DNA of 64,000 bases from Bacteroidia bacterium (GCA_016218155.1 JACREQ010000047.1:1-64000), one strand, 5' to 3'. Shown: positions 1 through 9,463, counted from the stretch's first letter. Notes: generated by a model from the letters alone, not told the origin. Numbers and translations are program-made.

Positions 1-109
1 TTCAGTTAACCGTTCTTTTTGAGTTTGAAAGTGTGTTATGGAATTTTGGCTGGTTTTCCGGCTGGTTAAGGATATAACCTCTTTGTAATAGCTTGAAAAA
101 CAATATACA

Positions 110-142
110 GGAGAGCTTGGTTCTTGAGCCTCTCTCTCCGCT
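110..142 (+). other. tRNA-Ser 3'-end-like relic, possible integration scar
   Basis: The bases ending CTCTCTCTCCGCT resemble the T-arm and 3' acceptor strand of a bacterial tRNA-Ser. GGAGAG at 110-115 can pair with CTCTCC just before the end, so the stretch looks like an acceptor stem with only a T-arm between its strands. No anticodon or D arm is visible, so this is not a functional tRNA. It could be the att duplication left by an element that integrated in a tRNA-Ser gene, a deleted tRNA, or simply a hairpin. The accessory-looking genes that follow make the att reading plausible but do not prove it. Confidence 0.3.
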
Positions 143-174
143 GATACAGAGATGCAATACTTTGAAAAAGTTTG

Positions 175-206
175 AAAAGTCCGATTTATTTGGGCTTTTT
201 TCTTTT
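175..206 (+). terminator. Rho-independent terminator-like hairpin
   Basis: AAAAGTCC (175-182) pairs with GGGCTTTT (192-199), including one G-T pair, around a 9-base loop and is followed by a T-rich run. It lies just after the tRNA-Ser-like relic, as a terminator would after a tRNA gene. The remainder of 207-442 is AT-rich and shows no gene. Confidence 0.5.
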
Positions 207-442
207 TATTCATGCGAAGTTTTTGAAAATTTTTGAATAGTCTAGCTGCGTGTATAGCTGGAAATTAATAATTATTAAAAAATCCAAGTACATCAAAAAC
301 TTCAAAAAAATTGTTCTTAACGCTTTTTTAGAATGGGTGGCTTAAACATAACCCTTCTATTCACATGTTGCCCTTATTTAATCTGTAGATTTAAATATGG
401 CATTATATTAATTTATTAATGATTTATGTTATTATTGTTATA

Positions 443-2467
443 TCAATTAAGAATGACTTTTTCAATATGAACTTTCTTCCCATTGTCAACTTTTACAAAG
501 TAAATTCCTTTTGGAACTTTTGTAAGGTCAATTTTATTTAATGTTATAGAATTATCTGGAGTATATTTATATATTACATTACCAATAACATTTATTATTT
601 CTAATGAACTAAAATCAGAGTAATAATTAATATGTAATTCACCATTAGTAGGGTTTGGATAAACATTTATAAAAGCTGTTTCACTTTCATCTTTAATTTC
701 TGTAATTTCTGATAATGGTCTTGTCCAAACTCCACCTGCATTAATGCCTGCATATAAAAAATTAGAATAAACACATAACGATAAAACAGGAGCACCCACC
801 AAGCCATCGCTTACCGACATCCAGTTATTTCCATAATCATTAGTTAAAAATATTTCGCCATTTCCTGTTCCGGCAAATATGTCGGTACCATAAACGTACA
901 GACAACGAATATTTGAATTTACTGGCAATCCATTTGAAGCTGAACTCCAATTTATTCCATTATCCGCTGAAACAAATATCCCACTTGTTTTTGTTCCTAT
1001 CACAAGATATCCATTAACATATTGCACTGAGGTGATATTTGCAGTTATTAATCCGTTATTAATAGCAGTCCAGCTTGTGCCTGCAGTATTGGAAACATAA
1101 ACACCACAATCAGCTGTTCCGGCAAATACAATGGTTCCATCAGATGCTAAAGCTGTAATGTTATTGCATCCCATTCCAGTGTTTACTGCTGTCCAGTTGG
1201 CACCATTATTTACTGATGAAAATATTCCGGCTTCGCCACTACCAGCAAATATCTTACTACCACAAAAAGTAAAAGATTGAATCCAAGCACTAGTTAAGCC
1301 TGTATTAGATGCTGTAAAAGAAGAACCATTATTTGTAGATTTAAATAAGCCCAACATATCAGTTCCTGCAAATACCAAAGAACCATTAGAAATTACAGAA
1401 CGGATTTCTACAGTACCTATCGTACTCGTGGCTGTCCATGTGGAACCATTATTTGCTGAAGTAAAAAGTTTTGAACCATGAGAACCAGCTATTAAATTTG
1501 TTCCACTTGAGGTTAAGGAACCCACACCTGTTTTAAATGTATTACTGTTATTGCAAAGCGACCATGATAATCCATTATTTGTACTTCTGTAGATATGACC
1601 ACTGCTTACTCCAACAAATAACACAGAATTACTTGCACCAATAGCCCAGATATCTTTTTCGGTTAAACCAGTGTTCATTGTTACCCATGTTTGTCCTGAA
1701 TCAGTAGATTTATATACTCCACTTCCAAATGATCCTGCATATAAATTTCCATTCAAACTTGTATATCCTTTTACTGAGGGAACGCTTGTTCCTGTTGTCC
1801 AGGAAGCACCATTGTTCGTAGAAACAAAAATAGTTGACCCCATCGTACTTGCATATAGTTTGCCTGCAAAATATGTCATAACCATTATGTTTAAATCTGT
1901 TATTCCGTTGTTAACCGCTGACCAATTATTTCCTAAATTGGTTGACCTGTATATTCCATTGCCATAGGTAGCAGCATAAACATTTATGCTGTCTGTTGTT
2001 AGCCAATACACATATTTTGCAGGCATACCATTATTTACTGCCACCCATGTTGCTCCGGTATCAAGAGAACGATAAATACCATGTAAATAAGTTCCGGCAA
2101 AAAGCACATTGTTACAAGCTACAATTGTTTTTACATATTTGCCATCTAATTCTGTTCCGGCAGACTCCCAATTCTGTCCGTGATCATTGGAACGAAAAAC
2201 ATTTTCGTCGGTAGAAATAAAAACATAATCACCAATCCGAGTCAATGATTTGGTATCGCAACTTTTCAGATTTGTGTTACGAAACGACCATGAAACACCA
2301 TTGTTATCAGTTGCAAGCATACCTCCACCCGTAGCTGCATAAACGCTGGTATTGTCGAATATAAAATTTCTTACAAATCCACCTGCAGGACCATTTGTTG
2401 ATTGCCATTGTGCACTTACAATTGCAACATTATAAAACAATATAGAAATAATTATTAGTTTTTTCAT
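443..2467 (-). CDS. T9SS-sorted BNR/sortilin-like beta-propeller protein
   Basis: A 674-aa predicted secreted protein. It begins with a signal peptide (residues 1-19, ending VSAQ). The body consists of roughly 14 repeats of about 40 residues, each carrying a variant of S-x-NNG-x-x-W followed by a strand such as 'G-x-I-F-A-G-T'. This is the pattern of BNR/VPS10/photosystem II assembly factor-like beta-propellers. The last 75 residues form a T9SS type A sorting domain: a VYPNPTNG motif, then paired beta strands ending KGIYFVKV and VEKVILN-like residues. The protein is therefore inferred to cross the outer membrane through the Por secretion system and stay at the surface or be released. Its ligand is unknown. 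It is the last gene of a leftward accessory run and shares no obvious operon with its neighbours. Confidence 0.9.
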   Translation of the reverse strand: MKKLIIISILFYNVAIVSAQWQSTNGPAGGFVRNFIFDNTSVYAATGGGMLATDNNGVSWSFRNTNLKSCDTKSLTRIGDYVFISTDENVFRSNDHGQNWESAGTELDGKYVKTIVACNNVLFAGTYLHGIYRSLDTGATWVAVNNGMPAKYVYWLTTDSINVYAATYGNGIYRSTNLGNNWSAVNNGITDLNIMVMTYFAGKLYASTMGSTIFVSTNNGASWTTGTSVPSVKGYTSLNGNLYAGSFGSGVYKSTDSGQTWVTMNTGLTEKDIWAIGASNSVLFVGVSSGHIYRSTNNGLSWSLCNNSNTFKTGVGSLTSSGTNLIAGSHGSKLFTSANNGSTWTATSTIGTVEIRSVISNGSLVFAGTDMLGLFKSTNNGSSFTASNTGLTSAWIQSFTFCGSKIFAGSGEAGIFSSVNNGANWTAVNTGMGCNNITALASDGTIVFAGTADCGVYVSNTAGTSWTAINNGLITANITSVQYVNGYLVIGTKTSGIFVSADNGINWSSASNGLPVNSNIRCLYVYGTDIFAGTGNGEIFLTNDYGNNWMSVSDGLVGAPVLSLCVYSNFLYAGINAGGVWTRPLSEITEIKDESETAFINVYPNPTNGELHINYYSDFSSLEIINVIGNVIYKYTPDNSITLNKIDLTKVPKGIYFVKVDNGKKVHIEKVILN

Positions 2468-2551
2468 ATGTTAACCATTCTTTTCTAATTCTTCTTTAGT
2501 TTCAAATAAATCTATTGTTAAATAATCTAACAAGTGCGTTCTTTAATTTGG

Positions 2552-2630
2552 CACACAACGGTTAAGCCTCTCCAACACCGTGCAGTTTTTTTTAAGAAAT
2601 TCAACTCGATAATAGTTGCATGGTGTTAAC
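2552..2630. repeat. Imperfect inverted repeat between accessory genes
   Basis: AACACCGTGCA (2574-2584) pairs with TGCATGGTGTT (2617-2627) with one mismatch, inside a larger imperfect palindrome that starts near GGCACACAACGGTTAAG and ends near GTTAAC. It separates two leftward single-gene units. It is a weaker version of the palindrome at 4636-4770 and could be an attC-like recombination site or a structured terminator. Confidence 0.4.
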
Positions 2631-2640
2631 ATTTTAAACA

Positions 2641-3783
2641 TTACTCTTTAACAATTTTAGTTGTCCAAATTCTGTCATAATTCTTTACTGTCAAAAAGTA
2701 TATTCCATTTGGCAAATTTGAAATGTCAATTGATGTTTTGTTGGACATTTTGAATAGTTCTTGTCCAAGTGAGGAGTAAACGGAAATTGTAAAATGCCCT
2801 GAAATATTAGGTAATATGATGTCTAAAATATCATTTGTCGGATTAGGATACACTCTAAAATTCTCCGTATTTGATTGTTCTTTAATACCTGTAGTACCTG
2901 TTCTATAACGTAAGTAAATACTATAAATAAAGGCTCCGTTTTTCTTATGGTAATATATTTTTTGTTTGTCTGTGGTTGGAGTTGCTGCCTCCGGAAAATA
3001 TCCGAAGCTTGAATAAATTACCATCGGTAAACTAAAAATATCTGAAACAGTATTTCTCACAGAAACGCATATTTCAGTATTATAATTACCCTTTAAGAGT
3101 CGTGTGTAAAATAATTCAAGTCCATCTTTTGTTACTTGTGGAGCATAAACAATATAATTTGTATCGTTTACATTTGAAAAAATAGCATCAGAATATATAG
3201 TTTTATTAAATGTAGAATCATTAACTTTTTGCGCAACACCAAGTTTTGCTTCGCAAGGAACACCTACACACTCAGTATAAGTTGGGCCAAAATAACCATT
3301 ACAGTAATAGAGTAAATTGCCTTGATAATTAATGGCTGCGTCCATAATAATCCAGCCAGGAGTAAGAATATTACAAGTTCCATAAACCTTGGAAATATTA
3401 TTTACGTTACCACCAAGGTAAACGCCTCTGTAGAGATTTGGGATACTTCGCAGTGAAGTCCAGAAAAAATTATTTGTTGAATCTATTGATGCAACAGCAT
3501 CAAGATGATTTGGCGAAGAATCGTATGTTCCGTTAACAAGTCCGACATATGTAAAAGTCGTATCATTAATTCTTGTTGCATAGTAAAGGTTTGTGTTGCC
3601 GCCAGAATTTAATGAATTAAAAAACAGCGTGTTCCCATCTAATGAAATAAATGGCTCCATTGCATCAAAAGTTAGTCCGGTAATTGTTACTAACTTTTCT
3701 GCGCCAAAAGTCGGATAGGTCTGAGAAAATGTTTGCAGACTTATTGTAGTCAACATTGTAAAAATAAGTATTCTTGTTTTCAT
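2641..3783 (-). CDS. T9SS-sorted PD40-like beta-propeller protein
   Basis: A 380-aa predicted secreted protein. Residues 1-20 are a signal peptide (ending TFSQ). The central region has WD40-like/PD40 strands, for example EPFISLDGNTLFFNS around residue 45 and 'PQVTKDGLELFYTR' around residue 215, so it likely folds as a beta-propeller. The C-terminal 75 residues are a T9SS type A sorting domain with FRVYPNPTND and a final NGIYFLTV strand. No catalytic motif was recognised. It stands alone between two imperfect palindromes, in the same orientation as the neighbouring accessory genes. The T9SS assignment is firm and the propeller assignment moderate; the function is unknown. Confidence 0.85.
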   Translation of the reverse strand: MKTRILIFTMLTTISLQTFSQTYPTFGAEKLVTITGLTFDAMEPFISLDGNTLFFNSLNSGGNTNLYYATRINDTTFTYVGLVNGTYDSSPNHLDAVASIDSTNNFFWTSLRSIPNLYRGVYLGGNVNNISKVYGTCNILTPGWIIMDAAINYQGNLLYYCNGYFGPTYTECVGVPCEAKLGVAQKVNDSTFNKTIYSDAIFSNVNDTNYIVYAPQVTKDGLELFYTRLLKGNYNTEICVSVRNTVSDIFSLPMVIYSSFGYFPEAATPTTDKQKIYYHKKNGAFIYSIYLRYRTGTTGIKEQSNTENFRVYPNPTNDILDIILPNISGHFTISVYSSLGQELFKMSNKTSIDISNLPNGIYFLTVKNYDRIWTTKIVKE

Positions 3784-3823
3784 TTTGTTTGCTGTTTTAT
3801 GTTATCATTTTCTTAAAATAAAT

Positions 3824-4552
3824 TTACTTAAATAGGATGTGATACCAATTCTTTTTTTCTTGCTTTATAAATGGATCTTTTTGATTAGATATTGGAACAA
3901 AATTAATAGTCTCCGTGTAGATATCCTTAGCAAATATCCAACCCCTGTCGTAAATATCGATTAATATGTAATTTTCATAGGAACCTGCACCACCTCCACC
4001 GCCAGTTATCACCAATACATATTTAAAATATTTCTCAACTCTAAAAAATTTAATGACACAATTTCCGATATTATTTGTTAAGGTAGGGTGTATGAATACA
4101 GGAAAATTAGAATTGACAATATTTATGTCTGTTTGAAGTTTGTTGTCAATAATTTTAATTCCTGCTAATTCCAAATGAAAATTGATATTTACATACTCTT
4201 TTGACGAAAATCCGTCGTGCCCAAAAGCGACTTTTCCATCAATAAGGTTTTTCTCGAAATCGTAGGTATGCTTATCAGGTTGAAATACTTTTCTATAAAT
4301 TAATATTTCTTTGTCATTTATTTTATCAATATATTTAACTATTGAATCATTATTTGATATTGGTGTAAGTTCTTTAACTTTTAAGTTAATATGCCTAATT
4401 GGCTTTATTGATTCTTTATCATCAACCCCCATAATTTGGTCAGGTTTTTTATCGAAAACTAACCATTGAATAGTGTCTATTTCATTCACCTGACCATACA
4501 AATGGAAACTAAAAAATAAAAGTAAAATAAATATTTTAATACTTTTTTTCAT
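3824..4552 (-). CDS. Secreted protein of unknown function
   Basis: The gene encodes 242 aa if started at the ATG at 4552. A start 33 bases upstream (4585) is also open, but the 4552 start gives a clean signal peptide, MKKSIKIFILLLFFSFHLYGQ, so it is preferred. The mature protein is mixed and contains a glycine run (TGGGGGAGSYENY) near residue 190. No known domain was recognised. It lacks a T9SS sorting domain, so it is probably periplasmic or outer-membrane associated. It sits in the leftward accessory run, just downstream (in its own reading direction) of the attC-like palindrome at 4636-4770. Confidence 0.65.
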   Translation of the reverse strand: MKKSIKIFILLLFFSFHLYGQVNEIDTIQWLVFDKKPDQIMGVDDKESIKPIRHINLKVKELTPISNNDSIVKYIDKINDKEILIYRKVFQPDKHTYDFEKNLIDGKVAFGHDGFSSKEYVNINFHLELAGIKIIDNKLQTDINIVNSNFPVFIHPTLTNNIGNCVIKFFRVEKYFKYVLVITGGGGGAGSYENYILIDIYDRGWIFAKDIYTETINFVPISNQKDPFIKQEKKNWYHILFK

Positions 4553-4635
4553 GTCATATGACTTATCATTTTCTTTGTATTTCACAATGGTTTACTTTTC
4601 AATTCTATGGCTGTCGTTGTTTGTCTCTTACACAT

Positions 4636-4770
4636 GGCGTTAACGGTTGTAGCAACGGAGCGATGAGCAACTGCTTGCAGTCGGCATCAAAACACTAATA
4701 TTAGTACACATTGTTATATTTGTCAATTTGCCCATTACTGCTCGTTGTTTTCGTAGGTGGTGTTATAGCC
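4636..4770. repeat. Integron attC-like imperfect palindrome
   Basis: The outer arms GGCGTTAAC (4636-4644) and GTTATAGCC (4762-4770) pair at seven of nine positions. The inner sequences (GTAGCAACGGAGCGATGAGCA against TGCTCGTTGTTTTCGTAG) continue the pairing imperfectly for about 25 more bases, with a loop of roughly 60 bases. The overall plan (conserved outer boxes, mismatched stem, variable loop, position between small one-gene units) resembles attC sites. The boxes do not exactly match the RYYYAAC/GTTRRRY consensus and no integron integrase lies in the window. Confidence 0.45.
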
Positions 4771-4789
4771 TGTTTTTTTTTATATTTAT

Positions 4790-5077
4790 TTAATGAGGTC
4801 CATTTAAGTCAGCCAGTACAGCTGAACCTTCACAATTGTCATTAAAGTCTCCTGTTTTTATATTTCTATTTTCTTTAGTTATAATCTCAATTTTTTTAGC
4901 CTTAATTATTTTATTTACTTTAATTGTCCAAAAGAATGGGATTAACCAAGTCAAGATTAAGTTTATTATTCTTTGATTTTTATGAATAGTATTAGATTTT
5001 AAAATCTTAATACTGTTTTTTATTGAAAAAATTAAGTACAAAATTATAACTATTGCCAGTATACCTTTATATTGCAT
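4790..5077 (-). CDS. Small two-helix membrane protein
   Basis: A 95-aa protein of unknown function. Two hydrophobic segments are visible, at about residues 5-20 and 38-52, the second reading LILTWLIPFFW. A basic stretch KVNKIIKAKK follows, which suggests a cytoplasmic loop. The layout recalls the short PLD nuclease N-terminal or superinfection-immunity-like membrane modules, but the similarity is too weak to name it. It starts 15 bases after the stop of the upstream gene at 5093-5542, so the two are probably co-transcribed. The tail (GDFNDNCEGSAVLADLNGPH) is soluble and unrelated to anything recognised. Confidence 0.5.
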   Translation of the reverse strand: MQYKGILAIVIILYLIFSIKNSIKILKSNTIHKNQRIINLILTWLIPFFWTIKVNKIIKAKKIEIITKENRNIKTGDFNDNCEGSAVLADLNGPH

Positions 5078-5092
5078 AGGTTATTCTTGTTT

Positions 5093-5542
5093 TTATATTT
5101 TTCTTGTCAATGAAATTCCCACACCAAATTTATTAGTTTCTATAGGAACATAAAAAAGATTCCAAGACGTTGCATTACTTTTATTCGATTTATTTTTAAA
5201 AAGTCTTAAACAACTTGTCACGATGGTAGCAGTACCAAGTCCAATATTTAAAATTACAAACTCTTTATTGTTAGTTTTTGGTTTATATATTAGTCCATAT
5301 GTAATTTGACTTAAACCAGTCACAATTCCGAAACCTGCACTAGATTTCAATTTCCCAGAGTTGTTAATGTTTACAATATTCAAAGTCGTAATAGTTACAT
5401 TTAATGCAGAAAAAAGTAATAAAGAGCCTTTATAATTATCTCCTTGTCCTGAAGATAAATTTAGGGTAGGTCCTAATTGACAAAAACAATTTTGTGAAAT
5501 TGTCAAAATGAAGAATAATATTAAAAGTTTAGATCTATTCAT
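5093..5542 (-). CDS. Small secreted or membrane protein of unknown function
   Basis: A 149-aa protein with a signal peptide (residues 1-21, ending NCFCQ) and at least two further hydrophobic stretches, around residues 40-60 and 95-110. These could be membrane helices or outer-membrane strands. No known domain was recognised. It lies 15 bases upstream of the 4790-5077 gene and 24 bases downstream of 5567-5815, which suggests a three-gene leftward unit of small membrane proteins in the accessory segment. Confidence 0.5.
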   Translation of the reverse strand: MNRSKLLILFFILTISQNCFCQLGPTLNLSSGQGDNYKGSLLLFSALNVTITTLNIVNINNSGKLKSSAGFGIVTGLSQITYGLIYKPKTNNKEFVILNIGLGTATIVTSCLRLFKNKSNKSNATSWNLFYVPIETNKFGVGISLTRKI

Positions 5543-5566
5543 TTCTTAAAATAGGCTATAACTATC

Positions 5567-5815
5567 TTATACATATAATAAAATCACACAATTGTTTCTT
5601 TTTTGGAAGTATAGTTCTAATTTATTGTCAAAGCCTAAAATAATCCCACAGGCAAGATTTAAAAATGTATAAAATATGTTTCCAATTGAAAAAAGAATTA
5701 CAAAACAAGTAAAATTTAGTACAACACTGACTATTGTTAATATGTTAACAATAATTAATCTTTTACTTTCATTTAGCAATGTGCCTTGAGAAATGCCTAT
5801 CAATAATGGGTTCAT
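5567..5815 (-). CDS. Small hydrophobic protein
   Basis: An 82-aa protein with two likely transmembrane helices (residues 22-45 and 46-60) and a charged tail (FDNKLELYFQKRNN). No family was recognised. The ATG at 5815 is the only sensible start. It is first in a closely spaced run of three small leftward genes. It could be a membrane partner of those genes, but nothing in the sequence shows what they do. Confidence 0.4.
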   Translation of the reverse strand: MNPLLIGISQGTLLNESKRLIIVNILTIVSVVLNFTCFVILFSIGNIFYTFLNLACGIILGFDNKLELYFQKRNNCVILLYV

Positions 5816-5891
5816 TTTAATAATTTAGAAGACTCTAATAATTTAGCGAATTTAGTTTTTTCATATCAAAGAATAATCATATCTGTATTTT

Positions 5892-8800
5892 TTATTTGCT
5901 AAAATATCTCTCAATTAATACAGCTAATTGATCTTGTCCAAACGGTTTAGATATATAATCGTTACATCCTGCTTCTATTGCCTTTTCTCTGTCACCCGAG
6001 AGAGCATAAGCGGTTTGGGCAAAAATTATTACTTCTTTATTAAATTGTCGAATTTGTTTTGTTGCCTCTAATCCATTTAATTCAGGCACTTTAATGTCCA
6101 TTAATACTAAATTAATATCTGGATTATTACGACAAATTTGTACAGCTTCTATTCCTGACCCGGCTTTTAGAATTTGAGAACTATACTGTTCTACTATTGT
6201 TGTGATTAGTTTTTCTGTTGTTTCATCGTCTTCAACAATTAATATTTTTAAATTATTAATTTGTTTTTTTTCTTTAAGATCAGAAATAATATTTTCAGTA
6301 ATTTGTTTTTCTAATAGTTCATTGATGTATGGAATGGTAAAATAGAATATTGAACCTTTTCCTTCTTCGCTTTCTACCCAAATTTTACCACCAAGCATTT
6401 CCACATACGCTTTAGAAATAGATAATCCAAGTCCTGCACCTTCATAATTTCGTGTAAGTGACTCGCTACCTTGTCTAAATCTTTCAAAAATAAGTTCCTT
6501 TTGGTCCTGGCGAATACCAACCCCGGTATCTTTCACAAAAAACTGCAGATCTGTACCTTTTTTTTCGTAACCAAATTCAATAATACCTTTATCACAAAAT
6601 TTTATAGCATTTTTAACCAGGTTAGTAAGAATTGCGTAAATTTTTTCACGGTCAGTTTTTATAATAGCTTCTTTTGTTGGCAACAGATTTTTTATAATAA
6701 GCTGAAGTCCTTTTTGTTCAACTTCCGGTTTAAAAAAAGTATATAAGTATTCAATTTGTTCATTTATATTCGATTCAGAAATATTAATTTCTATTACTCT
6801 TGATTCTATTTTCGAAATATTAATAATGTCGTTAATTATATTCAACATTCTTAGTCCACTATTTTCGATAAGACTGATGTACTCTTGCTGTTTATCACCT
6901 TTTAACTTAGGTTTTTTCAGTAAGTCAGCAAAGCCCAGAATACCATTCATAGGTGTTCGAATCTCATGACTCATATTGGCAAGAAAAGCTGATTTTAAAC
7001 GGTCGCTTTCTTCAGCTTTTTCTTTTGCTTTTTGCAATTCAATATTTAATTGTTTGTATTCCTCATTTTGAGCTTTAAATTCTTCATTTTTTTCTTTAAG
7101 TAAAAGTTCTGCTTGCTTACGCTTTGTAACATCATGGGCAATACCTAATACACCAATAATTTGTTTATCTTTTGCATAAATAGGTGTTTTTATGGTTTCA
7201 AGTAATTCAATATGTCCGTCATTGGCAAAAGTAACTTGTTCCTCGTTCATAGATGGTTTCCCTGCAGCTATAGCAGCTTTATCTTTTTGTCTGAAAAAAT
7301 CTGCCAATTCTTTATCAACAAAGTCATAATCTGTTTTTCCGATAATTTCATTTTTTGATGCTCCAAAAAAGTTTTCAAATCGTTTATTACAATGCAGATA
7401 AACACCTTTTTCATCTTTAAGCCATACTAAATCTGGAATCGTATCAACTAATGTATTTAACAGCGCTTCATTTTGAGCTAATTTATTTTCTGCATGTTTT
7501 CGTTCGGTAATGTCGGTAATACCCTCAAGCACATTTACCACATGTCCGATTTCATCCTTGATTGGTTGTGAAACAATATAATACCATCTGCCATTTGTTG
7601 AAACAAACTGTTCACATTCACAAATCTTTCCATTTTTAAAAGCCTTTAATGTTCCACACCCATCACATACAGTTGCCCTGGATTCGTAAAAGTCATGGCA
7701 TGGCATTCCCACAGGCTCTCCTCTATCGGGAAACATCTCACGAGTTTTTTGGTTAACCCAGGCAATCGTCATATCGGGATTAATTAACGAAAGTCCTGTA
7801 TTTTGTGAAGAAAGAAAAACCTCCATTCTTTTCCTTTCCGTTTCTATTGCTTCCTCTGTCTGCTTACGTTCGGTGATGTCTCGTGAAATTGTCATCACAC
7901 TTACAACATCACCATTGCGGCCAAATTCCGGAAAAGCGTGTACATTGTACCAATGTTCAATATTATCTTCCTTTGGCCATCTGAGATCTGCCGCTTCAGG
8001 AATGGCTGTATCGATTACCCTGCGAAGCAGATCCTGAAGTATACCTGCACTATCTTTTGGTAGTGGTGATAGTTGAACTGGTGATGTAGCAATTAGTTCC
8101 TGTTGGGAAATTTGAGCTGTCTTGAGGTATTGCGGATTGACATATGTACGTTGGCAATTAATATCATAACGTGCAATAATATCTGGTGAGTTTTCAACTA
8201 ATGCCTGAAAAACTTGTTGTTTTTCTAAAATTGCCTGTTCTGCTTGAATACGTTCTGTAATATCTCTGGCAATAGCACAATTATACTGAACTCCGCCAAA
8301 CTCCACTTTATTGGTCGTTACTTCAACAGGATATTGTCTTCCATTCTTTGTCCGGTGTACAGTTTCAATTATAAATGAACCACGCAATAATATTTCTTCC
8401 CAATGTTCTTCCCACCTTTCTTTTGGAAATATGGGATCAATATCAAAAACCTTCAAACTAAATAATTCCTCTAAGGAATACTCAAGATTTCGACATGCAG
8501 CTTGATTAGCATAAACCAATCGCGCTGATTTATCAACCCAAAAAATACTATCAGTAATATTATCAATAGAATACTGTGTACGAAGAAGCTTTTCTTCAGC
8601 TATTTTTTTCTCTGTAATATCAGTTACAGTTCCTATTGAACGAAGTGGTTTTCCCTGCTCATCAAAATCTGATTTACATCGCTCGTGAACATATTTTATT
8701 TCCTTGTTTGGCAATATTATTTTGTGAACAATGTCATAAGGTTCTTTTGAATTTAAATGGTTCAGATATGAATTATTTACAAAATCCCTATCATCGGGAT

Positions 8801-9212
8801 GAATAAAATTTAAAAATGCTTCATAAGTAGCTGCAAATTCTTGTGGATTACAGCCAAATATCCGATATATCTCATCTGACCATGTTAATTTATTATTGAT
8901 TAAATCTAATTCCCAATTGCCAATATGTGCAAGCGATTGCGCTTCTTCAAGTTTATGTTCATCCTCTTCTGCTTTTTCTTTGGCTTTTTGCAACTTATTC
9001 ATGTGCCGCTTTACAAAATAATACAATAATAACGATGTAACAAATACATAAAATACCCCTTTAAGTATATGTATTTTTGTTAATATATGTTTATTCTCTA
9101 AAAGATTATCAAAAAATGTGTCGGATAGAAAAATCCATAAAAAACCAATTATAAAATAGATTATCCCTATTTTATGCTCAAACTTGATTTTTTTTAATAT
9201 TTGAAATTTCAT
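5892..9212 (-). CDS. Hybrid sensor histidine kinase with five PAS domains
   Basis: A 1106-aa membrane-anchored signalling protein. Two N-terminal helices (about 15-32 and 50-66) are followed by a short coiled coil and five PAS/PAC units at about 92-205, 212-325, 333-450, 460-575 and 583-700. A second coiled coil leads into the HisKA domain with phosphoacceptor His749 in NMSHEIRTP. The HATPase has the N box around N864-N868, the G1 box DTGVGI at 895-900 and the G2 box GAGLGL at 925-930. A C-terminal receiver has acidic D995-D996, phosphoacceptor D1039 and K1089. PAS4 carries a cysteine cluster (C505, C516, C519, C531, C533) that could bind metal or sense redox. There is no output domain, so it must relay phosphate to another protein; none is adjacent. 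It is divergently transcribed from the AraC-type gene 251 bases away. Confidence 0.95.
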   Translation of the reverse strand: MKFQILKKIKFEHKIGIIYFIIGFLWIFLSDTFFDNLLENKHILTKIHILKGVFYVFVTSLLLYYFVKRHMNKLQKAKEKAEEDEHKLEEAQSLAHIGNWELDLINNKLTWSDEIYRIFGCNPQEFAATYEAFLNFIHPDDRDFVNNSYLNHLNSKEPYDIVHKIILPNKEIKYVHERCKSDFDEQGKPLRSIGTVTDITEKKIAEEKLLRTQYSIDNITDSIFWVDKSARLVYANQAACRNLEYSLEELFSLKVFDIDPIFPKERWEEHWEEILLRGSFIIETVHRTKNGRQYPVEVTTNKVEFGGVQYNCAIARDITERIQAEQAILEKQQVFQALVENSPDIIARYDINCQRTYVNPQYLKTAQISQQELIATSPVQLSPLPKDSAGILQDLLRRVIDTAIPEAADLRWPKEDNIEHWYNVHAFPEFGRNGDVVSVMTISRDITERKQTEEAIETERKRMEVFLSSQNTGLSLINPDMTIAWVNQKTREMFPDRGEPVGMPCHDFYESRATVCDGCGTLKAFKNGKICECEQFVSTNGRWYYIVSQPIKDEIGHVVNVLEGITDITERKHAENKLAQNEALLNTLVDTIPDLVWLKDEKGVYLHCNKRFENFFGASKNEIIGKTDYDFVDKELADFFRQKDKAAIAAGKPSMNEEQVTFANDGHIELLETIKTPIYAKDKQIIGVLGIAHDVTKRKQAELLLKEKNEEFKAQNEEYKQLNIELQKAKEKAEESDRLKSAFLANMSHEIRTPMNGILGFADLLKKPKLKGDKQQEYISLIENSGLRMLNIINDIINISKIESRVIEINISESNINEQIEYLYTFFKPEVEQKGLQLIIKNLLPTKEAIIKTDREKIYAILTNLVKNAIKFCDKGIIEFGYEKKGTDLQFFVKDTGVGIRQDQKELIFERFRQGSESLTRNYEGAGLGLSISKAYVEMLGGKIWVESEEGKGSIFYFTIPYINELLEKQITENIISDLKEKKQINNLKILIVEDDETTEKLITTIVEQYSSQILKAGSGIEAVQICRNNPDINLVLMDIKVPELNGLEATKQIRQFNKEVIIFAQTAYALSGDREKAIEAGCNDYISKPFGQDQLAVLIERYFSK

Positions 9213-9463
9213 TTTAAGTTATTTTAAATGAATATTTACAAAAATTAATTATACTATTTTATTAGTACTTCTCATTATCTACAAGGAAATAAAGATCTAG
9301 TTTGCTAATCGAAAGTTACAAAAAAGAATCAATACATGAAAATTACAAAATTTTTAACACACAAAAAAAACTATTAATGAAAGTATTAAATCAGAGAATA
9401 TAAAATATATTAATTATTAATTTTACATTGTTTTTATTCTTCAGTATATAGATATTATCAAGG

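Noticed and set aside
1671-1967. 98-codon forward open frame inside the first T9SS gene
   Set aside because: It is the complement of the repetitive propeller codons, low in complexity, with no start context or family similarity.
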